Assembly (NCBI GenBank): GCA_016720855.1
Contig: JADKJU010000005.1
Coordinates: 186,001 to 250,000, forward strand
Direction of reading: 5' to 3'
Length of the DNA stretch: 64,000 nt
Origin: Betaproteobacteria bacterium
GTDB lineage: Bacteria; Pseudomonadota; Gammaproteobacteria; Burkholderiales; Usitatibacteraceae
The stretch's first letter is position 1; every line of letters starts with the position of its first letter. Shown piece after piece: positions 27,892 through 36,239 of this stretch. Below the pieces are notes generated by a model. The model was not told where the DNA came from, did not search any database, and saw only the letters and a program-made list of their open reading frames with translations. A program made the position numbers and the translations under genes.

Positions 27892-29269
27892 GACCCTCCC
27901 CCCGCCCATGCTCCCGGCCGGCCGCGCCACCCTGTTGCTGGTTGACGACGACCCGGACCTGCTCCGGCTCCTCGCGATCCGCCTGAAGGCGAACGGCTAC
28001 GCCGTGAACGCCGTGGACAGCGGACCGAAGGCGCTGGCAGCCATCGCGGCCACTCGCCCCGACGTCGTGCTCTCCGACCTGCGCATGAGCGGGATGGACG
28101 GCATGGCCCTCTTCCAGGAAATCCAGGCGTCCTACCCCGGCCTGCCGGTCATCATCCTGACCGCGCACGGCACGATCCCGGACGCCGTGGCAGCGGTGAA
28201 GCGCGGTGTCTTCGGCTATCTCACCAAACCCTATGACGCCGATGAGCTTCTCTTCCAGATCTCGCGCGCGCTGAACGTGCACGGCGGTCACAAGGGGCGC
28301 ACGGGGGCGGGGCAAGCGTGGCGCGAGGCAATCGTCACCCGCTCCTCCCTCATGGAGGACCTCCTGTCGCGGGCCCAGCGCGTGGCCGCCAGCGATGCGA
28401 GCGTCCTGATCCAGGGTGACAGCGGAACCGGCAAGGAACTGCTGGCCCGCGCAATCCATCGCGCCAGCTCGCGCGCGAACCACCCCTTCGTCGCGATCAA
28501 CTGCGCGGCGATTCCCGAGACGCTGCTCGAAAGCGAGCTGTTCGGACACACCAAGGGATCGTTCACCGGCGCCATCGCCGACCATCGGGGCCTGTTCGTG
28601 AGCGCCGACAAGGGAACACTGTTCCTCGACGAGATCGGCGACATGCCGCTCGCGCTCCAGGTGAAGCTGCTGCGCGTGATCGAGGCGCGGGAGGTTCGCC
28701 CCATCGGCGCCTCGCGTTCCATTCCCATCGACGTGCGCATCATTTCCGCCACGCACCGCGATCTGGCGCAGGAAAAGACCACCGGCGGCTTCCGGGAGGA
28801 TCTCTACTACCGGCTCAACGTCGTGGGCCTGAGGCTGCCTTCGCTCGCGGAACGTCCGGAGGACATCGCCCTCCTCGCGCGGCATTTCCTGGAGTCGATG
28901 GCGCCGCGCTACGGCCGCGACAAGGCGTCGTTTTCCTCCGATGCGCTGGCCCTGCTGGCCAAGGCCAGGTGGCCGGGCAATGTGCGCCAGCTCTACAACG
29001 TGGTCGAGCAATCGATCGCGCTCTGCCCCACCGAGATCATCCCCGCTGCGTTCGTGGAGCACGCCATCCAGGTCGAGATGCACGAGATGACGTCCTTCGA
29101 GGACGCGCGCAAGCGCTTCGAACGCGACTACCTCACGCGCCTCATGAAGCTGACCCAGGGCAGCGTCTCGCAGGCAGCGCGACTTGCCCGGCGCAATCGC
29201 ACTGAGTTCTACAAGCTCCTGCAGCGCCACGGGATCGAGGCGGCGATGTTCAAGTCGGACTCCCCGTGA
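27860..29269 (+). CDS. glrR: Sigma54-dependent response regulator QseF/GlrR
   Basis: A 469-residue NtrC-type activator: receiver with Asp73 (LSDLRMSGMDG), AAA+ domain with Walker A GDSGTGKELLAR, the sigma54-contacting loop KGSFTGA (GAFTGA variant with Ser), Walker B TLFLDEIGD, sensor motif and arginine finger region, then a Fis-type helix-turn-helix (GSVSQAARLARRNRTEFYKLL). The start may be 27860 or the Met at 27908. Phosphorylated GlrR activates sigma54 promoters by binding TGTC-N10-GACA sites. A matching site begins 8 bases after this gene's stop. Confidence 0.92.
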   Translation: MQTIPTAVPARTLPPPMLPAGRATLLLVDDDPDLLRLLAIRLKANGYAVNAVDSGPKALAAIAATRPDVVLSDLRMSGMDGMALFQEIQASYPGLPVIILTAHGTIPDAVAAVKRGVFGYLTKPYDADELLFQISRALNVHGGHKGRTGAGQAWREAIVTRSSLMEDLLSRAQRVAASDASVLIQGDSGTGKELLARAIHRASSRANHPFVAINCAAIPETLLESELFGHTKGSFTGAIADHRGLFVSADKGTLFLDEIGDMPLALQVKLLRVIEAREVRPIGASRSIPIDVRIISATHRDLAQEKTTGGFREDLYYRLNVVGLRLPSLAERPEDIALLARHFLESMAPRYGRDKASFSSDALALLAKARWPGNVRQLYNVVEQSIALCPTEIIPAAFVEHAIQVEMHEMTSFEDARKRFERDYLTRLMKLTQGSVSQAARLARRNRTEFYKLLQRHGIEAAMFKSDSP

Positions 29270-29276
29270 AGTCGGC

Positions 29277-29294
29277 TGTCTCCAACGGGAGACA
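29277..29294. promoter_or_regulatory. GlrR-type binding site 1 (TGTC-N10-GACA)
   Basis: Perfect 7-bp inverted repeat TGTCTCC-aacg-GGAGACA. It matches exactly the TGTC-N10-GACA consensus described for GlrR at enterobacterial glmY and glmZ. It starts 8 bases after the glrR stop and about 170-185 bases before the predicted sigma54 start site, a usual enhancer distance. Confidence 0.75.
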
Positions 29295-29309
29295 AGGCGG
29301 GCCCGCCAA

Positions 29310-29322
29310 AATCAACGAGTTA
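29310..29322. promoter_or_regulatory. IHF consensus site
   Basis: Exact match to WATCAA-N4-TTR (AATCAA-cgag-TTA), lying between the two GlrR-type sites. IHF bending would bring the upstream activator to the sigma54 promoter, as at many such promoters. One match of this length could occur by chance, but its position is meaningful. Confidence 0.6.
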
Positions 29323-29341
29323 CGCACAGACTGCCGCAGGG

Positions 29342-29359
29342 TGTCGCCGTTGGGCGACG
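29342..29359. promoter_or_regulatory. GlrR-type binding site 2 (TGTC-N10-GACG)
   Basis: Inverted repeat TGTCGCC-gttg-GGCGACG, one base from the TGTC-N10-GACA consensus. It is centred about 110 bases before the predicted transcription start and about 65 bases downstream of site 1. Confidence 0.65.
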
Positions 29360-29435
29360 CGGTTGTGTACCGGGAACCGAAAGCCTCCAGGGCATGAAAC
29401 GCATAAGAGATTGATTTTGCAGGACAACATGGACT

Positions 29436-29451
29436 TGGCATTGTGCTTGCT
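29436..29451 (+). promoter_or_regulatory. Sigma54 (-24/-12) promoter
   Basis: TGGCATTGTGCTTGCT, with GG at 29437-29438 and GC at 29449-29450, fits the TGGCAC-N5-TTGC sigma54 consensus with correct spacing. Transcription should begin near 29462 on the plus strand. The next unit has no good reading frame and ends at a strong terminator. Confidence 0.75.
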
Positions 29452-29461
29452 GGATAATCTC

Positions 29462-29577
29462 TCGTAACGATCTACCCAGAGCCTCCTCGGCTCCGCGTCG
29501 GTGAAAGGCCGGCGGGTCCATCCTCCGGACTTCAAGAGTGCGCCTTGTGGGGCAGGTTCTCCTGCCCCTTTTTTTTT
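29462..29577 (+). ncRNA. Candidate sigma54/GlrR-controlled small RNA, about 115 nt
   Basis: The region from the predicted sigma54 start to the T run is about 115 nt and folds into discrete hairpins: GAGCC/GGCTC with loop TCCTC (29479-29493); GTCGGT/GCCGGC with two G-U pairs and loop GAAAG (29497-29513); GTCC/GGAC with loop ATCCTCC (29516-29530); and the terminator stem. There is no ATG and no ribosome-binding site. The pyrimidine-rich linker and loops and the long U tail would suit an Hfq-binding regulator. In enterobacteria GlrR drives the small RNAs GlmY and GlmZ, which control glmS. Whether this RNA does the same is unknown, since primary sequence is not comparable by eye. Confidence 0.65.
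29549..29577 (+). terminator. Intrinsic terminator of the small RNA
   Basis: Perfect 8-bp stem GGGGCAGG/CCTGCCCC with loop TTCT, followed by nine T (29569-29577): a textbook Rho-independent terminator. It stops transcription before the rhodanese gene at 29711. Confidence 0.92.
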
Positions 29578-29710
29578 GCTCTTCGCGCCGGCAGCAGGCC
29601 GCGCTCGTGCTCCTTCGAATATAAGCGGCTATTGATATAGGTCACCACGCCCCATCGTCTCGACGGGTGAAATGAGGGACATCGCATTTCGCCACAGAAG
29701 GAGCACGTCG

Positions 29711-31102
29711 ATGAAGCTTCGCACCCTCGCCACCCTCATCGCCATGGGGATGGCAACAGCCGCGGCCGCCCAGGCGCCGGCTGCAGCCCCGGCGGCAAAG
29801 CCCAACATCCCGAAGATCTGCACCAATTGCCACAATGCCGGCACGGGGGAAACGTTCGGGATGTTCGAGAACGTGGCCTTCAAGTCGCAGTCGATCCAGT
29901 TGAAGATCGATGCCGCCACCGAAATCGTGAAGTTCGACCCGAAGGCTCTCCAGGTGGTCGAGGCGGGCGACGCGAAGGCCCCCGAGGCGTTGCGCGACAT
30001 CCGCAAGGGCCACGAGGCGAAGATCGCTTACGTCGAAAAGGATGGCGTCAAGACCGCGACGAAGATCTGGTTCAAGGGCCCGATCAAGATCGCTCCCGAG
30101 AAGCTGGTGAAGTACGACGAGGTCGCAGCCCTTGTCGCGAAGGGCCCCGAAGCGGGCAACTACATGCTCGTCGATTCGCGCCCGGTGCCGCGCGTGCAGG
30201 AAGGCACCATTCCCACCGCGGTGAACCTGCCCTTCACGACCAAGGGCTTCGACGCGCTGGCCGCCGAGAAGCTGCCGGCCGACAAGGCGAAGCGGGTCAT
30301 CTTCTTCTGCCAGGGCATCACCTGCATGCTCAGCCCCAATTCGATGCGCCGCGCCGAGGCGATGGGCTACACGAACGTGAAGGTGTACCGCGAAGGGTGG
30401 CCGGAATGGACGCAAAAGAGCGTCGGCGTCCTCGCGGCGCCGTACCTGAAGGCGGCATGGATCGACAAGTCCATCCCGCACGTCCTGATCGACGCGCGCC
30501 CCGCGGCCGACATCGGCGCCGGATTCATCCCGGGGGCCGTCGCGATCTCCCCGGCGCAGGTGAAGGCAGCGCTTGCGAAGTTTCCCGACAAGGCCCTCAA
30601 GCCACCGGTGATGGTCTATGACGCCGACAACGGCAAGGCGGCGATGGAAGTGGCCTCCGCCATCACCCGGGCGGGCTATCCCTTCGTGACCGTCATCACC
30701 GGCGGCTTCAACGGCTGGAAGGGCGCGGGGTTCCCGATCGCCAGCGGCGCGCCAGCCCAGACGGCCGCGTATGTGCCCAAGCCGCGGCCGGGCGACATCG
30801 GCCCGGCGGCGTTCAAGGCACTGGCGCTCGACACGCCGGCCGACACGCTGATCCTCGACGTGCGCAACAACGACGAGGCCAACGCCGGCATGATCAAGGG
30901 CGCGAAGCTGATCCCCGACGAGGAAATCGCCGCGCGCATGGGCGAACTGCCGAAGGACAAGCGCATCGTCGCCCACTGCTCCACCGGCGTACGCGCCGAG
31001 ATGGCGTACCACAAGCTCAAGGAGAAGGGCTTCAACGCGGCCTTCGTGAAGGCCGACATCGAGATCGACAAGGGCGGCAAACTCACGATCGCGGCGAACT
31101 GA
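29711..31102 (+). CDS. Exported triple-rhodanese protein with a CXXCH motif
   Basis: A 463-residue protein with a signal peptide (TLATLIAMGMATAAAAQA). A haem-c type motif CTNCH at residues 37-41 follows, then three rhodanese-like domains. Domain 1 (about 145-235) has an active-site Cys loop CQGITCM; domain 2 (about 250-335) has YDADNG where the Cys loop should be and looks inactive; domain 3 (about 365-455) has HCSTGVR with the Cys. The ATG at 29711 was chosen over one 39 bases upstream because AAGGAG lies just before it and the signal peptide starts there. Probably periplasmic sulfur handling or redox; the substrate is unknown. Confidence 0.8.
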   Translation: MKLRTLATLIAMGMATAAAAQAPAAAPAAKPNIPKICTNCHNAGTGETFGMFENVAFKSQSIQLKIDAATEIVKFDPKALQVVEAGDAKAPEALRDIRKGHEAKIAYVEKDGVKTATKIWFKGPIKIAPEKLVKYDEVAALVAKGPEAGNYMLVDSRPVPRVQEGTIPTAVNLPFTTKGFDALAAEKLPADKAKRVIFFCQGITCMLSPNSMRRAEAMGYTNVKVYREGWPEWTQKSVGVLAAPYLKAAWIDKSIPHVLIDARPAADIGAGFIPGAVAISPAQVKAALAKFPDKALKPPVMVYDADNGKAAMEVASAITRAGYPFVTVITGGFNGWKGAGFPIASGAPAQTAAYVPKPRPGDIGPAAFKALALDTPADTLILDVRNNDEANAGMIKGAKLIPDEEIAARMGELPKDKRIVAHCSTGVRAEMAYHKLKEKGFNAAFVKADIEIDKGGKLTIAAN

Positions 31103-31110
31103 CGCGCTGC

Positions 31111-31136
31111 GGGGACGTGTTCGCGAACACGTCCCC
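31111..31136. terminator. Bidirectional hairpin between rhodanese gene and iscX
   Basis: A perfect 26-base palindrome made of 13-base arms (GGGGACGTGTTCG and its complement) sits between the convergent ends of the rhodanese gene (31102) and iscX (31143). It is followed by GTTTAT on the plus strand. It probably ends both transcripts. Confidence 0.8.
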
Positions 31137-31142
31137 GTTTAT

Positions 31143-31337
31143 CTATTCCGCTTCCTCGATCCAGGCCATCTGGATCGCCTCGAGGATCTTCTCGCCCGAG
31201 CGATCGGACGCATCGGAGAACCCCTCCAGCTCCATGACCCGGTTGTGCAGGTCGGTGAAACGGATCGCCTGCGGGTCCGTGTCGGGGAACTTGTCTGCCA
31301 GCGCGATCGCGATGTCGCGCGTATCGGTCCATTTCAT
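31143..31337 (-). CDS. iscX: Fe-S assembly adaptor IscX
   Basis: A 64-residue acidic protein (MKWTDTRDIAIALADKFPD start, then FTDLHNRVMELEGFSD and AIQMAWIEE at the end) of standard IscX/YfhJ length. It binds the cysteine desulfurase IscS and modulates sulfur transfer. It is the last gene of the isc operon, 26 bases after fdx. Confidence 0.93.
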   Translation of the reverse strand: MKWTDTRDIAIALADKFPDTDPQAIRFTDLHNRVMELEGFSDASDRSGEKILEAIQMAWIEEAE

Positions 31338-31363
31338 TGCGTCGGCTCCTTCATCGACCGTGC

Positions 31364-31705
31364 TCAGTGCTTGCCCTCGGACACCTGGTTGATCGTGTAC
31401 TTCGGGATCTCCACCGTGAGCGGTGTCGTGCCCACCCTCGCCTGGCAGGACAGGCGCGAGGTGAATTCCAGGCCCCACGCCTTGTCGAGAAGGTCGTCCT
31501 CCTTGTCGGTCGCAGGCTCGAGCGTGTCGAAACCCTCGCGCACGACCACGTGGCAGGTCGTGCAGGCGCAGGACTTCTCGCACGCGTGCTCGATCTCGAT
31601 TCCGTGCGCAAGGAGGGCGTCGCACAAGGTCGTGCCGGGCTCGGCATCGAACTGCGCGCCAGCCGGGCAGAGCGCCTCGTGCGGCAGGACGGTGACTCGG
31701 GTCAT
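31364..31705 (-). CDS. fdx: [2Fe-2S] ferredoxin of the ISC system
   Basis: A 113-residue adrenodoxin-type ferredoxin with cluster ligands in HACEKSCACTTCHVV and the fourth Cys in RLSCQARVG. It supplies electrons during Fe-S cluster assembly on IscU. The start overlaps the hscA stop by 4 bases, so the two are coupled. Confidence 0.96.
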   Translation of the reverse strand: MTRVTVLPHEALCPAGAQFDAEPGTTLCDALLAHGIEIEHACEKSCACTTCHVVVREGFDTLEPATDKEDDLLDKAWGLEFTSRLSCQARVGTTPLTVEIPKYTINQVSEGKH

Positions 31706-33573
31706 TTCACGGGCACCTCGTCGAGGCGCCGGCCTGCGAGCGCGCGCGAAACCGAACGGTCCATGCGGCGCGCGGCGAACGGCTCGCTCGCGCGGTTCAG
31801 GGCCTCGACCGCCGACTTGAGCGCGCGGTGATCCGTGCCCTGACGCGCCGCGCCGAGAGACGCAAGGCCGCCATCGAGCAGAGAGCGCTCGTCCGGTGAC
31901 AGCAGGTCGCCATCCTGCGCGATCGCGGCCCGAATCGCGGCCATCAGGCCTTCGGCATCCACGCGCTGTTCGGCCAGCGCGCGCGCGTCGCGGTCGCCCT
32001 GCGCATGATCGAATCCCTGGCGCAGCATCGAGGCGACTTCGTCGTCGGTCAGCCCATAGGACGGCTTCACCACGACGGAAGCCCCGATGCCCGTCGTCGT
32101 CTCGCGGGCCGACACCGAGAGCAGCCCGTCGGCATCCACCTGGAAAGTAACGGCGATTCGCGCCGCACCCGCGACCATGGGCGGAATCCCGCGCAATTCG
32201 AATCGCGCGAGCGATCGGCAATCGGCGACCAGTTCGCGCTCGCCCTGCACCACGTGAATCACCATCGCCGTCTGGCCGTCCTTGAAGGTGGTGAATTCCT
32301 GGGCACGCGCCACGGGAATCGTGGAGTTGCGCGGAATGACCTTTTCCACCAGGCCGCCCATCGTCTCCAGGCCGAGGGACAGAGGGATCACGTCCAGGAG
32401 CAGCCAATCATCTCCCGCGGCGCGATTGCCCGCCAGCGCATTGGCCTGGATCGCTGCGCCCAGGGCGACAACCTGCTCGGGATCGAGATTGACCAGCGGC
32501 TTGCGGTGAAAGAAGGCCTCCACCGCACGCTGCAGGTGCGGCATGCGCGTGGCGCCGCCGACGAGGACCACGCCATCGACCTGCGAAACCGCGAGCCCCG
32601 CGTCGCGCAGCGCCTTGCGCGTGGGTGCCAGGACCTTGTGGATGAGCGGCGCCGTGATGTCCTCGAACTCTCGGCGAGTGAGCGCCAGGTGCATCTGCTG
32701 CCCCCAGGTGAGCGTCACCTGCGCGTCCGCCGACTCCTGCGTGGAGAGGCGCTCCTTCACCTCGCACGCGGCCGCCAGGAGGCGCCGGGTGTCGCGGCCG
32801 GAGGCATCCGCGAGCCCGTGCGCGATGCGCCAGTGCATCGCGATGGCCTGGTCGAAATCGTCGCCGCCCAGCGCGGAATCGCCGCTGGTGGAGAGCACCT
32901 CGAAGACGCCGCGCGTGAGCTTGAGGACGGAGATGTCGAACGTGCCTCCGCCCAGGTCGAAGATCGCGAAGGTCCCCTCGGATGCATTGTCCAGCCCGTA
33001 GGCGATGGCCGCGGCGGTCGGCTCGTTGAGCAGCCGGAGCACGTTGAGGCCCGCGATGCGCGCGGCATCCTTGGTGGCCTGGCGCTGCGAGTCGTCGAAG
33101 TACGCGGGAACGGTGACCACGGCGCCGAAGAGCTCGCCGCCGAGACTTTCCTCCGCGCGCACGCGTAGGCACTTGAGGATATCGGCCGAGACCTGCACCG
33201 GCGAGCGCAGCCCCGCCGCCGTCTCGATGGCGACCATGCCGGGCGCATCCACGAACCGGTACGGAAGCGCGCCGAACTTCGCGACGTCCGCCACGCCGCG
33301 GCCCATGAACCGCTTGACGGACGAGATCGCGTTGGCGGGGTCGGAGGCAGCCCGAGACATCGCGACGTAACCCACCTCGACCGCGCCGTCCGGTCCATAG
33401 TGCACGATGGAGGGCAGCAGCACCCGGCCCTCCCCGTCAGGCAGGCACTCGGCCGCACTGCTCTTCACGGCGCCCACCAGCGAATGCGTGGTCCCCAGGT
33501 CGATGCCGACCGCGAGCCGGCGCTGGTGCGGCTCGGGCGATTCGCCCGGTTCCGATATCTGCAGGAGCGACAT
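31702..33573 (-). CDS. hscA: Fe-S cluster chaperone HscA (Hsp70 type)
   Basis: A 623-residue Hsp70 homologue specialised for cluster release from IscU. The ATPase domain shows GIDLGTTHSLVGAV and FDLGGGTFDISVL. A substrate-binding domain with the usual DVIPLSLGLETMGG start follows, then a helical lid. It recognises the LPPVK motif of IscU, which is present in the iscU product here. It lies between hscB and fdx and overlaps fdx by 4 bases. Confidence 0.96.
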   Translation of the reverse strand: MSLLQISEPGESPEPHQRRLAVGIDLGTTHSLVGAVKSSAAECLPDGEGRVLLPSIVHYGPDGAVEVGYVAMSRAASDPANAISSVKRFMGRGVADVAKFGALPYRFVDAPGMVAIETAAGLRSPVQVSADILKCLRVRAEESLGGELFGAVVTVPAYFDDSQRQATKDAARIAGLNVLRLLNEPTAAAIAYGLDNASEGTFAIFDLGGGTFDISVLKLTRGVFEVLSTSGDSALGGDDFDQAIAMHWRIAHGLADASGRDTRRLLAAACEVKERLSTQESADAQVTLTWGQQMHLALTRREFEDITAPLIHKVLAPTRKALRDAGLAVSQVDGVVLVGGATRMPHLQRAVEAFFHRKPLVNLDPEQVVALGAAIQANALAGNRAAGDDWLLLDVIPLSLGLETMGGLVEKVIPRNSTIPVARAQEFTTFKDGQTAMVIHVVQGERELVADCRSLARFELRGIPPMVAGAARIAVTFQVDADGLLSVSARETTTGIGASVVVKPSYGLTDDEVASMLRQGFDHAQGDRDARALAEQRVDAEGLMAAIRAAIAQDGDLLSPDERSLLDGGLASLGAARQGTDHRALKSAVEALNRASEPFAARRMDRSVSRALAGRRLDEVPVK

Positions 33574-33611
33574 CTAGACGGTTCCTTCAGGCAGGCGAGG
33601 CAGGAGCGCGC

Positions 33612-34154
33612 TCATCGGGCGTCCTCGAGGAGGAACTCGAGCGCGTCGTCGATCTCGGCCTCGATCTTGTCGAGGAAGCGCAGCTTCCTCACCAGCGAAC
33701 ACCCGGCGTCGTAGTTCCGGTCTCCACCCAGCGCGCGGGCGAGAAGCGAGTGCATCTCGACGCGGGCCGACTCGATCTCCGCGCGCAGCGTCTCCAGCGC
33801 GGCCGCGTCACGCCGAACCCGCGCCGCCTCGACGCCTTCGCGCCACTCCATCTGCTGCATGAGGAAGTCCGGCGGCATCGACGTGTTCGACTCCTCATCC
33901 GTGTCGAAACCGCGCAGGCCGAGCAGGTAGCGCGCGCGGTCGACCGGATTGCGAAGGGTGCGGTAGGCCTCGTTGGCGCGCGTGGCCCACTGCATCGCCA
34001 CGCGCCGCTCCGTCTCGCCGGCCGTGGCGAAGCGGTCCGGATGCACGCGGCCCTGCAACTCGCGGTAGGAACGGTCGAGCGCCTCCGCGTCAACCACGTA
34101 GGCGACGGGAAGCCCCAGGAGTTCGAAGTGATTGCGTGAGAATTCGGGCGTCAT
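33612..34154 (-). CDS. hscB: J-domain co-chaperone HscB
   Basis: A 180-residue protein with an N-terminal J domain whose HPD motif is in VHPDRFA, followed by a helical bundle that binds IscU. The start FSRNHFELLGLPVAY is typical of the family. It stimulates HscA. It lies 38 bases before hscA and 58 bases after iscA in the operon. Confidence 0.95.
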   Translation of the reverse strand: MTPEFSRNHFELLGLPVAYVVDAEALDRSYRELQGRVHPDRFATAGETERRVAMQWATRANEAYRTLRNPVDRARYLLGLRGFDTDEESNTSMPPDFLMQQMEWREGVEAARVRRDAAALETLRAEIESARVEMHSLLARALGGDRNYDAGCSLVRKLRFLDKIEAEIDDALEFLLEDAR

Positions 34155-34212
34155 GGATGTGGAAAGGGGGCGTGGCCGCCCCCTCCCCCTGATGTGTTGC
34201 CGCGAGCGGCGT

Positions 34213-34536
34213 TCAGACGTTGAACGATTCCCCGCAACCGCAACGGTCCTTCTCCTGCGGGTTGTGGAACTTGAAGCCCTCGTTCAGGCCCTCGCGCACG
34301 AAGTCCAGCTCCGTGCCGTCGAGGTACACGAGGCTCTTGGGGTCGACGAGAACGCGCACGCCGTTGGACTCGAACTCGACGTCGCCCTCCTGCTGCTCGT
34401 CGGCGAACTCGATCTTGTAGGCCATGCCGGAGCAGCCCGTCGTCCTCACGCCGAGGCGAAGTCCGATGCCCTTGCCCCGTTTCGCGATGTAGCGCTGGAT
34501 GTGATCGGCAGCGCGGTCGGTGAGGGTGACGGCCAT
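34213..34536 (-). CDS. iscA: A-type Fe-S carrier IscA
   Basis: A 107-residue carrier with all three ligand cysteines: TTGCSGMAY and the C-terminal CGCGESF. It delivers clusters from IscU to target proteins. Its ATG shares one base with the iscU stop. Confidence 0.96.
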   Translation of the reverse strand: MAVTLTDRAADHIQRYIAKRGKGIGLRLGVRTTGCSGMAYKIEFADEQQEGDVEFESNGVRVLVDPKSLVYLDGTELDFVREGLNEGFKFHNPQEKDRCGCGESFNV

Positions 34537-34952
34537 CAGTCGGCCGCCTTCTGCGCCGGATCGGTATCGCCTTCGCCGTACTTCTTGCGGTAATCGGCGA
34601 TGGCCGCCTTGATCGCGTCCTCGGCGAGGATCGAGCAATGGATCTTCACGGGGGGAAGCGCCAGCTCCTCCGCGATCTGCGTGTTCCTGATGCCCGCGGC
34701 CTCGTCCAGGGTCTTGCCCTTCACCCACTCGGTGACGAGCGACGAGGAGGCGATCGCGGATCCGCACCCGTAGGTCTTGAACTTCGCGTCCTCGATGATG
34801 CCGTCGGCGCCGACCTTGATTTGCAGTTTCATCACGTCGCCGCAGGCGGGCGCGCCCACCATGCCGGTCGCCACGCCCTCCTCGTCCTTCGCGAACGAGC
34901 CGACGTTGCGGGGGTTCTCGTAATGCTCGACTACCTTGTCGCTGTATGCCAT
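34536..34952 (-). CDS. iscU: Fe-S scaffold IscU
   Basis: A 138-residue scaffold on which the [2Fe-2S] cluster is built. Ligands are Cys37 with Asp39 (GAPACGD), Cys63 (YGCGSAIASSS) and Cys106 (KIHCSILA). The HscA recognition motif LPPVK is at residues 99-103. There is a short acidic extension at the C-terminus. It lies 46 bases after iscS. Confidence 0.97.
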   Translation of the reverse strand: MAYSDKVVEHYENPRNVGSFAKDEEGVATGMVGAPACGDVMKLQIKVGADGIIEDAKFKTYGCGSAIASSSLVTEWVKGKTLDEAAGIRNTQIAEELALPPVKIHCSILAEDAIKAAIADYRKKYGEGDTDPAQKAAD

Positions 34953-34998
34953 TTGTCTGCCCTCACCCGAACCCGCTCCCGATGGGAGAAGGAGGGTA

Positions 34999-36216
34999 TT
35001 AGTGTGCCGCCCACTGGACGGTGCTCAGGTCGATGCCATCCTTGTACATTTCCCACAGCGGGCTCATCTCGCGCAGCTTGCCGATGCGCTTGCGGATCAG
35101 CTTCACCGCGAAGTCGATGTCCGTCTCCGTGGTGTAGCGGCCGATCGTGAAACGGATCGAGCTGTGCGCGAGCTCGTCGTTGCGGCCCAGCGCGCGCAGC
35201 ACGTAGGAAGGCTCAAGGCTCGCGGACGTGCACGCGGAGCCAGAGGACACGGCGAGCTCCTTCATGCCCATGATCAGCGATTCGCCCTCGACGAAATTGA
35301 AGCTCACGTTGAGGTTGTGCGGCACGCGCTGCTCGAGGTCGCCGTTCACGTAAACCTCCTCCATGTCGCCGAAGCCCGCGAGCAGGCGATCGCGAAGCAT
35401 GCGGATGCGCTCGTTCTCGGTGGCCATCTCCAGGCGCGCAAGGCGGAAGGCCTCGCCCATGCCGACGATCTGGTGGGTGGCGAGCGTGCCGGAGCGGAAG
35501 CCCTTTTCATGGCCGCCGCCGTGCATCTGCGCTTCCAGGCGCACACGCGGCTTCCTGCGCACGTAGAGCGCGCCGATGCCCTTGGGCCCGTAGGTCTTGT
35601 GCGCCGAGAAGCTCATGAGATCGACCTTGAGCGTGGCAAGATCGATGGGCACCTTGCCCGTGGCCTGCGCCGCGTCCACGTGGAAGATGATGCCCTTCTC
35701 CCGGCAGATGTCGCCGAATCGGGCGATCGGCTGGATCACGCCGATCTCGTTGTTCACCAGCATCACCGAGGCGAGGATCGTGTCGGGGCGCAGCGCTTGC
35801 TCGAACTTCGCGGGGTCCACGAGGCCGTCGGGCTCCGGGTCGAGGTAGGTGGCCTCGAAGCCCTGCCGCTCCAGCTCGCGCACGGTGTCGAGCACGGCCT
35901 TGTGCTCCGTCTTCACCGTGACGATGTGCTTGCCCTTGGCCGCGTAGAAGTGCGCAGCGCCCTTGAGCGCGAGGTTGTTGGATTCGGTGGCGCCGGAGGT
36001 CCAGACGATCTCCCTGGAGTCGCAGTTCACGAGCTTCGCCACTTCGGCACGTGCGTTTTCCACCGCTTCCTCGGCCTCCCAGCCGTAGGCGTGGCTGCGC
36101 GAGGCCGGGTTGCCGAAATGCTCGGTGAGCCACGGGATCATCTTCTCGGCCACGCGCGCATCCACCGGCGTCGTGGCGGAGTAGTCGAGGTAGATAGGCA
36201 GCTTGCGGTCGGTCAT
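34999..36216 (-). CDS. iscS: Cysteine desulfurase IscS
   Basis: A 405-residue PLP enzyme that removes sulfur from cysteine for Fe-S assembly and tRNA thiolation. The PLP lysine is Lys207 in SAHKTYGPKG, and the active-site Cys is Cys329 on the long loop SSGSACTSASLEPSYVL that marks group I desulfurases. The C-terminal SPLWEMYKDGID...W segment is intact. The start at 36216 matches family N-termini. It lies 23 bases after iscR. Confidence 0.97.
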   Translation of the reverse strand: MTDRKLPIYLDYSATTPVDARVAEKMIPWLTEHFGNPASRSHAYGWEAEEAVENARAEVAKLVNCDSREIVWTSGATESNNLALKGAAHFYAAKGKHIVTVKTEHKAVLDTVRELERQGFEATYLDPEPDGLVDPAKFEQALRPDTILASVMLVNNEIGVIQPIARFGDICREKGIIFHVDAAQATGKVPIDLATLKVDLMSFSAHKTYGPKGIGALYVRRKPRVRLEAQMHGGGHEKGFRSGTLATHQIVGMGEAFRLARLEMATENERIRMLRDRLLAGFGDMEEVYVNGDLEQRVPHNLNVSFNFVEGESLIMGMKELAVSSGSACTSASLEPSYVLRALGRNDELAHSSIRFTIGRYTTETDIDFAVKLIRKRIGKLREMSPLWEMYKDGIDLSTVQWAAH

Positions 36217-36239
36217 GGCGGGCTTCGCTCGGGTGCGTG

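Noticed and set aside
29501..29640. GTG-initiated frame inside the small RNA candidate
   Set aside because: No ribosome-binding sequence, it runs through the terminator stem and T run, and the composition is not protein-like.
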